DNA of 64,000 bases, from assembly GCF_033949425.1 (NCBI RefSeq), contig NZ_JAXAVX010000001.1, positions 744,001-808,000 on the forward strand, in the 5' to 3' direction. Source of the stretch: Patulibacter brassicae. GTDB taxonomy: Bacteria; Actinomycetota; Thermoleophilia; Solirubrobacterales; Solirubrobacteraceae. The notes under the pieces were generated by a model. It was not told where the DNA came from, made no database searches, and was given only the letters and a program-made list of their open reading frames with translations. Each line of letters opens with the position of its first letter. Position 1 is the stretch's first letter. Shown here piece after piece: positions 50,092 to 57,848 of the stretch. Position numbers and translations under genes: made by a program.

Positions 50092-50401
50092 GGTGTTCAC
50101 CTCTTCGGATGACGATGATGGCCGCAGCCGCTGTGTTCGCGCCGACGACACTCCGATACGTTTCGAACGTACCACTTTTGTGCGCCGATCGGAGAAAAAT
50201 CCGGATGGCAGCGCTCCGGTCCCGGCAGGCGCCACGTCGTCCGATGAGCGGCAGCGCCGAGCTCCCGTCGTTCCGGGATACTGAAGACGCCCGGGGCGCG
50301 ATCCCATTCCGCTCTCCCGGGCGGAGGTCGCCACTCACCGGGCCCCTCTTCACCGCGCCCCGCCCACCCGACCCAGGCTCAGCCCCGATCCAGCGCCATC
50401 C
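50092..50401. other. Divergent control region between the CYP153 operon and tetR
   Basis: About 310 bases with no gene. It is less GC-rich than its surroundings (for example GGAGAAAAATCC near 50191) and carries an inverted repeat at 50157-50171. Promoters for both directions are expected here, but exact boxes could not be assigned. Confidence 0.6.
50157..50171. promoter_or_regulatory. Candidate operator of the CYP153 operon
   Basis: TACGTT-TCG-AACGTA, perfect 6-bp arms around three bases, lies 66 bases before the ferredoxin start and 231 bases before tetR, a position suited to control of the minus-strand operon. Confidence 0.45.
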
Positions 50402-51019
50402 ATGAGCCGGCCGACGCACCTGACCCGCAAGGGCGCCGAGCGCGCCGAGCAGATTCTCGAAGCGACGCTGCGGTGCCTCGCCCGCGACGGGTACGCGGAC
50501 ACGTCCCTGCAGCGGGTAGCAGAGGAGGCCGGGGTTCCGAAGCGTGCGATCTCGTACTACTTCGTGTCTCGTGATGGCCTGCTGATCGAGGCGGCGGACC
50601 ACCTGATCGCGCGTCTCGTCGGGCAGATCATGCAAGCGGTCGAGGCACTCGATGACGCGGACAGCATCATCGACATCGGTCTCAGCGCCTCGTGGGACGG
50701 ATTGACACGGGACCGGGCACTGCTCGTCGCGTGGCTCGGTCTGCAGACGGAGGCGATCACCAATGCATCGCTCGCCCCGGCCGCGGCCGCCGCGTCGGAC
50801 CAGCTGCGTCGCATGATCGACGCTCTGATCGACGCTCACCGAGCCCGTGGGGGCCGGCTCATGTTCCCGCAGCAGACCGTGCAGATCACGACGCTCGCCT
50901 GGATCCAGGGGCTCGCGCTGGAATGGGCCAGCACGGGGTCCACGCCGGCGCTCGAAGACGCCATCGACGCCTTCCGCGCGTGGCTGAAGGCGGCGGCGCA
51001 CCCGTCGAGCCGTCTGTAG
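50402..51019 (+). CDS. TetR-family transcriptional regulator
   Basis: A 205-residue regulator with the TetR HTH at about 12-60 (ILEATLRCLARDGYADTSLQ, RVAEEAGVPKRAISYYFVSR) and an all-helical ligand domain. It is transcribed away from the CYP153 operon and is the obvious candidate to control it, probably in response to a hydrophobic substrate; this rests on position only. The ATG at 50402 has no strong Shine-Dalgarno. Confidence 0.9.
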   Translation: MSRPTHLTRKGAERAEQILEATLRCLARDGYADTSLQRVAEEAGVPKRAISYYFVSRDGLLIEAADHLIARLVGQIMQAVEALDDADSIIDIGLSASWDGLTRDRALLVAWLGLQTEAITNASLAPAAAAASDQLRRMIDALIDAHRARGGRLMFPQQTVQITTLAWIQGLALEWASTGSTPALEDAIDAFRAWLKAAAHPSSRL

Positions 51020-51230
51020 GAGCGGACCTCGAGTCGGTGGTCCGACGGTCGCGGAGCACGTGCGAGCATCGACCGTCCGATCGGCTCGGGCGACGCGGCG
51101 ATGACTGAGACCCAGGGTGTCGTCCGCCGAGCTTCGCGATCTCCGAGCCGCGGTGGTTAAGCGGTCCGCGGCGTGGGCCTGGGGACCGCGAGGCTGCGGC
51201 AGGGGTGCCGCGGCGCGTACGTCCGCAGTC

Positions 51231-51259
51231 TTCCCCGATCGGGGAATTCCATGTACGCT
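51231..51259 (+). promoter_or_regulatory. Promoter and palindromic operator of the thioesterase locus
   Basis: TTCCCCGATCGGGGAA (51231-51246) is a perfect 16-bp palindrome covering the -35 region. TACGCT (51254-51259) is a -10 box followed by six bases and the ATG of a 50-codon frame. Confidence 0.55.
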
Positions 51260-51265
51260 GAAGCA

Positions 51266-51418
51266 ATGGTCCAGCACGACGACCTCACTGGTCCGTACCC
51301 CCGTTCGACGCTGACACGCTTGGTCCTGCGCTGCCGGCCCGGGCGCTCTCGCGCGACCCTGCAAGGGGTCAGGTGCCTGGCGCACGACGCCGTCGCGGCC
51401 GGGGATCTCTCCGCATGA
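51266..51418 (+). CDS. Putative 50-residue protein or leader peptide upstream of thioesterase
   Basis: A 50-codon frame starting MVQHDDLTGPYPRSTLTRLV, basic, with two cysteines and no membrane helix. It begins six bases after a TACGCT box, matching the leaderless rule, and its TGA overlaps the thioesterase start as ATGA. Both facts argue that it is translated, perhaps to couple translation of the next gene. No family is recognised. Confidence 0.5.
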   Translation: MVQHDDLTGPYPRSTLTRLVLRCRPGRSRATLQGVRCLAHDAVAAGDLSA

Positions 51419-51897
51419 AGATGATGAGCGACGGCACGATCCCTGAGCACCACCCCCACTGTCTGGGTTGCGGGTCGGAGAACCCTGCGGGCATGCAGCT
51501 GCGCACTCGTCTGGACGGGGACGTCGTCCGAGGCGAGGTCACGTTCGACCGGCGCCAACAGGGGGCTCCGGGCATCGCGCACGGGGGCGCCGTCGCCACT
51601 GTCCTGGACGATGCGCTCGGGTCGGTCCTCGTCGTTCTCGAGACCCCGGCGGTCACCGCCAACCTCAACGTCAGCTTCCGAGCTCCGACGCTGCTGCATC
51701 AGCCCCTGCACGTCGAGGCCCGAGTAGTCGAACGCGACGGTCGCAAGCTGCACCTGTCGGCGCGCCTGATGGACGAGCAGTACACGACCCTTGCCGAGGC
51801 GACCGCGCTCTTCCTCGTCGTCGACGTGGTCCACTTCACCCAGGGCGGTGAGGCACTCCCCGAGGCGTGGAGCACCTGGGGCAGCTCGACGACGTGA
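51415..51897 (+). CDS. PaaI-family thioesterase (hotdog fold), second copy
   Basis: A 160-residue paralogue of the 45481 gene. It shares the cysteine lead PEHHPHCLGCGSENPAGMQL, the HGG core GIAHGGAVATVLDDALGSVL, VTANLNVSFRAPTLL and a last strand VVDVVHFTQGG. The ATG at 51415 overlaps the stop of a 50-codon frame (ATGA); ATG 51421 and 51424 are alternatives. The two copies bracket the CYP153 operon and its tetR gene, suggesting duplication within the locus. Confidence 0.88.
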   Translation: MKMMSDGTIPEHHPHCLGCGSENPAGMQLRTRLDGDVVRGEVTFDRRQQGAPGIAHGGAVATVLDDALGSVLVVLETPAVTANLNVSFRAPTLLHQPLHVEARVVERDGRKLHLSARLMDEQYTTLAEATALFLVVDVVHFTQGGEALPEAWSTWGSSTT

Positions 51898-52514
51898 TGC
51901 ACGGGTTCGGGCGGGGCCGCACGTCGCCCTGCCCGACCAACGCTTGACGAGCCGGGGGGCGACCGGCGCCGCGGAGTCGCTGCGCGACGCCGCCGACGAG
52001 TCCTGTCCGCGGCTGTGGCCGGCGACGGGCACGACGCCCCACGGACGGCAACGGCGGCGCCACACCCAACGATCGGCACCCGGCCGGTGGCGTGTTCGCG
52101 CGGGTCGCGGGAACACCTTCGGTTCGGTCGTCCGCTTCGTCGCCGACCGGGCGACCGGCCGGCCCCGAACCGTCGGCCAGGGCCCGCCCGCCGAGCGATG
52201 TACGGCCGGCGCGGTCGCCCGGGCACCCGTCGGCTGACCACCCCGGGACGGGATGGGCCGGGGGCCTGCGAATGATGGATTCAACCTTGGCGGGCCAGTT
52301 AATTCTCGCTAACCTCTTGGAAGGGAGGCGGCGTCGTGGCGCCTGGTCCGCGGGGGCGCATCACCGCCCTTGCGGACCGTGGTGCCACGCGAATCGTGAT
52401 GTTCCGCGATCGCCCACGAGCCGTTGACGGCTTCCGTGGCGGCGCGGGCGCCTGGGACGCATTCCGTGAACGGGAACCCGAGATGTGCCGGCTTCGGCAC
52501 GAAGGAGCGAAGAG
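51898..52514. other. Intergenic region and long leader of the acyl-CoA dehydrogenase operon
   Basis: About 620 bases. The first 380 hold nothing recognisable. A promoter lies at 52287-52315, followed by a transcribed leader of roughly 190 bases. GTG 52336 after GGGAGG opens a frame that runs 72 bases or so in a plausible way but overlaps the dehydrogenase start in another frame, so it is not called as a gene. Confidence 0.5.
52287..52315 (+). promoter_or_regulatory. Promoter with imperfect operator, acyl-CoA dehydrogenase operon
   Basis: TTGGCG (52287-52292), a 17-base spacer and TAACCT (52310-52315). AGTTAATTCTCGCTAACC (52297-52314) overlaps the -10 and is a degenerate version of the palindrome at 57829-57846. 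Confidence 0.55.
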
Positions 52515-53732
52515 ATGGATCTGGACGACTCTCCCGAACAGGCGACGTACCGCGCCGAGGTGCGCGAGTGGCTGGCGGAGCACCGCCACGAGGCGCCGGC
52601 ACCCATGGGCGACATGGAGGACTCGGAGTACATCGAGGCACGCCGGACGTGGCAGCGCCAGCTCTCCGAGCGCCAGCTCGTGGGCGTGACCTGGCCCAGC
52701 GAGTTCGGCGGACCGGGCCGAGGACCGGTCGAGCAGCTCATCGTCAACCAGGAGCTCGTCGCCGCCGGCGTCCCGGGCGGGATCGACGTGATCGGCCTGG
52801 GCCTGATGGGCCCGTGCATCATGGTCCACGGGACCCCGGCGCAGAAGGAGCGCTACCTCGCGCCGCTCCTGCACGGCGACGAGGTGTGGTGCCAGCTGTT
52901 CTCCGAGCCGGCGGCCGGCTCCGACCTCGCCGCGGTCCAGTGCCGCGCCCGACGAGGCGACGACGGGTCCTGGCGTCTGACCGGCCAGAAGGTCTGGACC
53001 ACGAACGCGCAGTTCGCGCGCTTCGGGATGTGCCTCGCGAGGACCGACGGCGACCAGCCCAAGCACAAGGGCCTCACCATGTTCGTCGTGCCGATGGACG
53101 CCGACGGCGTCACGGTCCGCGGCCTGCGTCAGATCTCCGGCGAGGCGGAGTTCAACGAGGTCTTCCTCGACGACGTCGTCGTCGGCGGCGACGAGATGGT
53201 CATGGGTGAGGTCGGCGGGGGCTGGGGTGCCGCGCTTACCGTGCTCATGTACGAGCGGATGATGATCGGCCTGGGTACCGAGGGCTTCGGCTACAGCCCC
53301 GAGCGCTTCGCCGGTGCCGTGGCCGGCAGCTCGCGCATGGATCGCGAGAGCGGCCTCCGTGCCAAGCTCGCGGACGTCGCCGCCGAGTTGCTCGCCGTCC
53401 GGTTCCGCGGCTTCCAGTCGCTCTCGCAGCTCGAGGACGGTCGCGTGCCCGGACCGGAGTTCGGCCTCGCGAAGATCACCACGGTCAACGCGGCCATCAC
53501 CGCGGGCGACCTCATCGCCGACGTCAACGGCCCGGACGCGCTCGTCGAGCCGGGAGAGTGGGCGTACCACATCTCCTTCCTGCCCGGCCTGAAGTCGGCG
53601 GGCGGAGCAGAACCGATCCTGCGCAACACCGTGGGGGAGCGCGTCCTGGGCATGCCGCCCGAGCCGCGCCTGGACAAGAACATCACGTTCGACGACCTCG
53701 TCGCGCGCCAGCGGGAAGGAATCGCAGCATGA
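52515..53732 (+). CDS. Acyl-CoA dehydrogenase
   Basis: A 405-residue FAD enzyme of the acyl-CoA dehydrogenase fold: N-terminal helices with GVTWPSEFGGPGRGPVEQLI, the FAD/substrate strand WCQLFSEPAAGSDLAAVQCR, WRLTGQKVWTTNAQFARFGM, and a C-terminal helical domain. GGAG lies nine bases before ATG 52515. It overlaps the next acyl-CoA dehydrogenase gene (ATGA). Paired, unlike subunits of this sort in actinobacteria form alpha2-beta2 FadE heteromers acting on steroid or other branched side chains, so the two genes probably make one enzyme. Confidence 0.92.
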   Translation: MDLDDSPEQATYRAEVREWLAEHRHEAPAPMGDMEDSEYIEARRTWQRQLSERQLVGVTWPSEFGGPGRGPVEQLIVNQELVAAGVPGGIDVIGLGLMGPCIMVHGTPAQKERYLAPLLHGDEVWCQLFSEPAAGSDLAAVQCRARRGDDGSWRLTGQKVWTTNAQFARFGMCLARTDGDQPKHKGLTMFVVPMDADGVTVRGLRQISGEAEFNEVFLDDVVVGGDEMVMGEVGGGWGAALTVLMYERMMIGLGTEGFGYSPERFAGAVAGSSRMDRESGLRAKLADVAAELLAVRFRGFQSLSQLEDGRVPGPEFGLAKITTVNAAITAGDLIADVNGPDALVEPGEWAYHISFLPGLKSAGGAEPILRNTVGERVLGMPPEPRLDKNITFDDLVARQREGIAA

Positions 53733-54892
53733 ATCTGGAACTGACCGACGAGCAGATCGCGCTCCGGGACGCCGCACGGGGGACCTTGTCCCGCTTCGAC
53801 AGCGTCGCCGCCGCCCGCGAGGCGTTGGAGACACCTGGCGCACTGCCCGACATCTGGCCCGCGGCGGTCGACGCCGGGTGGCCGGGACTCGTCGTCGCCG
53901 AGCGCCACGGCGGCATCGAGCTGGGGGTCTTCGAGGCGATGCTCGTGGCCGAGGAGCTCGGACGGACCCTCGCTTCCGTCCCGTTCATCGGGCTCGTCCC
54001 CGCCGCCGCGCTCCTGAGCGCCGCCGATCACGACGCCGCCGGGCCCACGGCGGAGGGTGAGACCCGGCCGGTCTACCTCCCCGCGTGCCCGCCCTCGCCG
54101 CGGTTGGACGACGGCGTGTGGACCGTGGACGGCCTCGACGGCGAGCGCATCCCGGCGCCGGTGGTGGACCGCTCTGGATCCGACGTGACCGTCACCGGCA
54201 CGGTCGCCTGGGTTCCCGACGCGCCCGGGGCTGACCTGCTCGTGGTCGTCGCCACCGACGACGGGCGCCCGACGGCCCTGGTCGTCGATGCCTCGGCGGA
54301 CGGTGTCACCGTCACGAGCGAGACCCGGTACGACGCCACTCGCTCGATGGCGAACATCACCCTCGACGGAGCGGCCGCGGTCGTCCTGGACTGCTCCGAG
54401 GAGGAGATCGCGGGCGCGTGGCACACCGCCCAGGCGCTGTTGGCGGCCGAGGGCGTCGGGACCGTGGATCGAGCCCTGGAGCTCGCCGGCGCGTACGCGA
54501 AGGAGCGCTACACGTTCGGACGAGCGATCGGCTCGTACCAGGCCATCAAGCACGAGCTCGTCGAGGTCCTGCGCCGGTTGCAGAACGCCCGGGCCCTGCT
54601 GGTGAACGTCGGCTGGGCCGCAGGCGCCAGCCCCGACGACCTGCCGATGGCGGCCAGCGCCGCCCGCTACTCCGCGGGCCACGCGCTGGACTTCGCCGCA
54701 CGCAGCCTGATCAACGTGCACGGAGGCATCGGCGCGACCTGGGAGCACGACGCACCGCTCTACTTCCGGCGGGCGCAGCTCTCGCGCCGCCTCGTCGGTG
54801 GTCTCGGCCTCGCGGGTGATCGGCTCGCGGACGAGTGCCTCGCGCGGGCGCGCCGAACCGCGCCGCGCCCGGAGCCGGCGGCCGTGCGATGA
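53729..54892 (+). CDS. Acyl-CoA dehydrogenase, partner subunit
   Basis: A 387-residue second acyl-CoA dehydrogenase with the N-terminal LTDEQIALRDAARGTLSRFD, WPGLVVAERHGGIELGVFEA, the C-terminal signature RYTFGRAIGSYQAIKHELVE (from the ERYTFGRAIGS block), and LINVHGGIGATWEHDAPLYF. It is short in the middle beta domain and shows a poorer FAD-binding segment than its neighbour, as in the non-FAD-binding half of heteromeric FadE enzymes. Overlaps both neighbours by four bases. Confidence 0.9.
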   Translation: MNLELTDEQIALRDAARGTLSRFDSVAAAREALETPGALPDIWPAAVDAGWPGLVVAERHGGIELGVFEAMLVAEELGRTLASVPFIGLVPAAALLSAADHDAAGPTAEGETRPVYLPACPPSPRLDDGVWTVDGLDGERIPAPVVDRSGSDVTVTGTVAWVPDAPGADLLVVVATDDGRPTALVVDASADGVTVTSETRYDATRSMANITLDGAAAVVLDCSEEEIAGAWHTAQALLAAEGVGTVDRALELAGAYAKERYTFGRAIGSYQAIKHELVEVLRRLQNARALLVNVGWAAGASPDDLPMAASAARYSAGHALDFAARSLINVHGGIGATWEHDAPLYFRRAQLSRRLVGGLGLAGDRLADECLARARRTAPRPEPAAVR

Positions 54893-56667
54893 CCGGCGAC
54901 GCCGCTCCTGGCGGCACCACGGTCGCGGCGTTCGCCGCCACGCTCGCCGAGGGCCGGCGCGACGACGTCGCGCTGCGTCACAAGCAGGACGGTGCGTGGC
55001 CGGAGGTCACCTACGGCGACCTGCACGACCGCATCGACGCGATCGCCCGAGGCTTCCTCGCCCTCGGGCTGGACCACGGGGATCGCGTCTCGATCCTGGC
55101 CGAGACCCGCCCGGAGTGGACGACCGTCTCGCTGGCGGTCACCGCCGCCGGCCTGGTGGTCGTGCCGATCTACCCCAGCAACTCGCCGGAGGAGTGCGCC
55201 TGGGTGCTCGGCGACGCGGCGTCGCGCGTCGTGGTGGTCGAGAACGCGCAACAGGCCGCGAAGGTCCGGCAGATCCGGGACGGCCTGGCGCAGCTCGAGC
55301 ACGTCGTCGTCATCGACGGCGAGGTCGGTGATGACGCGGACCTCACGCTCGCCGACGTGATCTCGCGCGGGGCCTCGACCTCTCCGGACGAGCTGCGCCG
55401 GCGGGTCGAGGCCGTGACGCCCGACGACGACTACACGATCATCTACACGTCGGGCACGACCGGGCCCCCGAAGGGCTGCGTGCTCTCGCAGGGGAACTAC
55501 CGGGCGATGCTGGAGATCGTCCGGGAGGCGGGGCTGATCGAGTCCGAGGACGTCGTCTACCTGTTCCTGCCGCTGGCGCACGCCATGGCGCTCCTGATCC
55601 AGCTCTCCGCGCTGGACCGGGGCGTCACCGTGGCGTACTTCGGGGGCGACACGACGCAGATCATCCCGGAGCTCTCCGAGGTCCGGCCCACGATGCTCCC
55701 GTCGGTCCCGCGGATCTTCGAGAAGATCTACGGCATGGTGACCTCCGCCGTCGATGCGCAGACGCTGGCGCGCGCGGTCGAGGTCGGTGGGCAGGTCGAG
55801 GATCTGCGACTCGCCGGCCAGGACGTCCCCGAGGACCTGCAACGCGCCTACGACGCGTTCGACGAGAAGCTGTTCTCCAACGTCCGCAACGCGTTCGGGG
55901 GGCGGGTCCGTCGGGCGGTCTCGGGTGCCGCCCCGATCGCGGCCGAGGTCCTGCAGTTCTTCTGGGCCGCGGGCGTCCCGGTGCTCGAGGGCTTCGGGAT
56001 GACCGAGACGTCGACCGCGGCGACGTTGTCGACACCCGAGCACCACCGCTGGGGATCGGTCGGTCGGGCGTTGCCCCGGGTCCACCTGCGGATCGCTGAG
56101 GACGGCGAACTGCTCGTCCGTGGCCCGAACGTGTTCGGGCGCTACCACGGGAACCCGAAGGCGACGGCGGAGTCGCTCGTCGACGGGTGGCTGCACACGG
56201 GCGACCTCGGGCGGATCGACGACGACGGGTACCTCTACATCATCGGCCGCAAGAAGGACATCATCATCACGGCCGGCGGCAAGAACATCGCCCCGGCGAA
56301 CCTCGAGAACGACCTCAAGCGCTCTGCGTGGATCAGCAACGCGGTGATGTACGCCGACCGTCGTCCCTACCCCGTCGCGCTGGTGTCGCTGGACCCCGAG
56401 CGTTTGGCGGCGTGGGCCGCGGAGAAAGGGCGTAGCGACGCCTCCGCGAGTGCGGTTCGCGAGGATCCGGAGATCCTCGCCGCCGTGCAGGAGGCGATCG
56501 ACGCTGCCAACGCGTCCTACGCTCGCGTCGAGCAGGTCAAGAAGTTCGCCATCCTCGACCACGAGATGTCGCAGGAGACCGGCGAGCTCACGCCGACCTC
56601 GAAGATCAAGCGCAACGTCGTCTACGAGAAGTATGCCGACGTCCTGGACGGGCTGTACGCGGAATGA
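54889..56667 (+). CDS. Long-chain acyl-CoA synthetase (AMP-forming)
   Basis: A 592-residue adenylate-forming ligase, FadD15/FACS-like, activating fatty or other acids to acyl-CoA. The AMP/P-loop motif is IIYTSGTTGPPKGCVLSQGN, followed by AHAMALLIQLSALDRGVTVA, GMTETSTAATLSTPEHHRWG, and the C-terminal hinge GDLGRIDDDGYLYIIGRKKD with KNIAPANLENDLKRS. The family length is about 600. Starts at ATG 54889 overlapping the previous stop (ATGA), so it is third in a tightly coupled operon. Confidence 0.93.
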   Translation: MTGDAAPGGTTVAAFAATLAEGRRDDVALRHKQDGAWPEVTYGDLHDRIDAIARGFLALGLDHGDRVSILAETRPEWTTVSLAVTAAGLVVVPIYPSNSPEECAWVLGDAASRVVVVENAQQAAKVRQIRDGLAQLEHVVVIDGEVGDDADLTLADVISRGASTSPDELRRRVEAVTPDDDYTIIYTSGTTGPPKGCVLSQGNYRAMLEIVREAGLIESEDVVYLFLPLAHAMALLIQLSALDRGVTVAYFGGDTTQIIPELSEVRPTMLPSVPRIFEKIYGMVTSAVDAQTLARAVEVGGQVEDLRLAGQDVPEDLQRAYDAFDEKLFSNVRNAFGGRVRRAVSGAAPIAAEVLQFFWAAGVPVLEGFGMTETSTAATLSTPEHHRWGSVGRALPRVHLRIAEDGELLVRGPNVFGRYHGNPKATAESLVDGWLHTGDLGRIDDDGYLYIIGRKKDIIITAGGKNIAPANLENDLKRSAWISNAVMYADRRPYPVALVSLDPERLAAWAAEKGRSDASASAVREDPEILAAVQEAIDAANASYARVEQVKKFAILDHEMSQETGELTPTSKIKRNVVYEKYADVLDGLYAE

Positions 56668-56701
56668 GGTGAGGGCACATCCGACTCGCGCAACGTGGCG
56701 A

Positions 56702-56707
56702 TAGCAT
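56702..56707 (+). promoter_or_regulatory. -10 box for tetR (56716)
   Basis: TAGCAT ends eight bases before ATG 56716, arguing for that start rather than GTG 56695. Confidence 0.4.
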
Positions 56708-56715
56708 TCCGCGCG

Positions 56716-57264
56716 ATGCGCGAGCGGATGATCCTGGATGCCTCCAAGGATCTGTTCTACGATCGCGGGTTCTCAGCCGTTGGAGTCAACGACATCGGCG
56801 CCGCCGTCGGGATGAGCGGCCCGGCGATCTACCGGCACTTCTCCAGCAAGGCCGAGATCCTGACGACCCTCTTCGACGAGGCGATGGACCGGTTGCTGGA
56901 GCTCGCCGGACCGCCGCTGGACGATCCTCGCGAGAACCTCCGGGCGCTCGCGCGCAGCCATGCGGAGTTCGCGCTGGCGGACCGGGCCCTGGTGAGCGTG
57001 TACATGCGCGAGGAGCGTGCGCTCGCCGAGGCGGACCGGGTGCGCCTGCGCCGGCGGCAGCGGGCCTTCGCCGACCGCTGGGTGCAGGCGGTGGCGCGCT
57101 GCGCACCGAACCGCCCGGCCCGTGAGCTCGAAGCGTCCGCCCACGCCCTGATCGGCATGTTGCTCTCTGCGGCGCACTGGCCCGCATCCCTGCGTGGGGA
57201 CGCGCATCACGCGACGCTGCTCGTCGACCTCGTCGACGGCGCGACCGCCCGTTTGGTGCCCTGA
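56716..57264 (+). CDS. TetR-family transcriptional regulator
   Basis: A 182-residue regulator beginning MRERMILDASKDLFYDRGFS with the TetR HTH continuing DIGAAVGMSGPAIYRHFSSK, and a helical C-terminal domain with the Arg-rich helix EADRVRLRRRQRAF. GTG 56695 would add seven residues. It lies inside the acyl-CoA degradation locus and is the best candidate to bind the palindromes at 57829-57846 and 52297-52314, so it may respond to an acyl-CoA or sterol-like ligand; this is inference from location. Confidence 0.88.
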   Translation: MRERMILDASKDLFYDRGFSAVGVNDIGAAVGMSGPAIYRHFSSKAEILTTLFDEAMDRLLELAGPPLDDPRENLRALARSHAEFALADRALVSVYMREERALAEADRVRLRRRQRAFADRWVQAVARCAPNRPARELEASAHALIGMLLSAAHWPASLRGDAHHATLLVDLVDGATARLVP

Positions 57265-57366
57265 GCACGCGCGCAGCGCGTGGGCGCCCGCGCGGTGGAA
57301 GGGCACAGCGCGGGACCCGAGGGGAGGCCGCGGAGCCGCTCGACACGCCCGGGGCGGGCCGCGCGC

Positions 57367-57789
57367 TCAGGGCGACGGATCGGGCCAGAACTCGTAGAGC
57401 GCGGCCTGACGACCGTCTTCCACGTCGCCGATCGGCGCCACCCGCGCGGCGAAGCGCTGGCCGACTCCCCAGTCCGCTGACGTGCCTCCGATGATGGCCT
57501 GGACCCGGACGCCCTCGTCCAGGTCGATCTGACCGATCCCGTACCCGTCGCCCGAGAGCGCCTTCCGACCGTAGACCGGCGTTGCGACGTAGGTGTAGGC
57601 CGCGAGCGTGCCCGTGCCCGCGAAGTCGACGTCGGCGACCTCGCGCATGCAGACCGCGCAGATCCATCGTCGGGGATAGAACGAGATCTCGCAGTTCGAG
57701 CACCGGCTGCCCATGAGGACGGGCGTCGTTCCTTCGACGCGAAACAGCTCGGGATCGGTGGAGGTGTAGATCGGGCTCTCTGGTGCCAC
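57367..57789 (-). CDS. Zn-ribbon OB-fold protein (DUF35)
   Basis: A 140-residue DUF35 protein: a rubredoxin-like zinc ribbon with CSNC and CAVC (about residues 29-47) followed by an OB fold (AAYTYVATPVYGRKALSGDG). In steroid and acyl-CoA degradation such proteins pair with thiolase-like lipid-transfer proteins (the Ltp2-ChsH2 aldolase is the known example) or MaoC hydratases. It is divergent from the thiolase gene at 57849, with the 18-bp palindrome between, so the two are probably co-regulated partners. GTG 57789 follows AAGGGG. Confidence 0.9.
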   Translation of the reverse strand: MAPESPIYTSTDPELFRVEGTTPVLMGSRCSNCEISFYPRRWICAVCMREVADVDFAGTGTLAAYTYVATPVYGRKALSGDGYGIGQIDLDEGVRVQAIIGGTSADWGVGQRFAARVAPIGDVEDGRQAALYEFWPDPSP

Positions 57790-57828
57790 GGTGGCCCCTT
57801 CGCGTCGTCGTCGGGTGTGCGGGACGCT

Positions 57829-57846
57829 GGTTAATGTACATTAACC
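57829..57846. promoter_or_regulatory. Perfect 18-bp palindromic operator overlapping the thiolase promoter
   Basis: GGTTAATGTACATTAACC is fully palindromic. It includes TACATT (57837-57842), a -10 box six bases before thiolase ATG 57849, and ends two bases before that ATG. A bound TetR-type protein would block both the thiolase and the divergent DUF35 gene. Confidence 0.75.
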
Positions 57847-57848
57847 GC

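Noticed and set aside
51147..51172. tRNA-like or terminator hairpin (GCCGCGG/CCGCGGC)
   Set aside because: No cloverleaf can be drawn and no T-run follows; the stem is short for this GC content.
52336..52689. Protein of 117 residues from GTG 52336
   Set aside because: Its second half overlaps the acyl-CoA dehydrogenase in another frame and has no protein-like features; only a short leader peptide remains possible.
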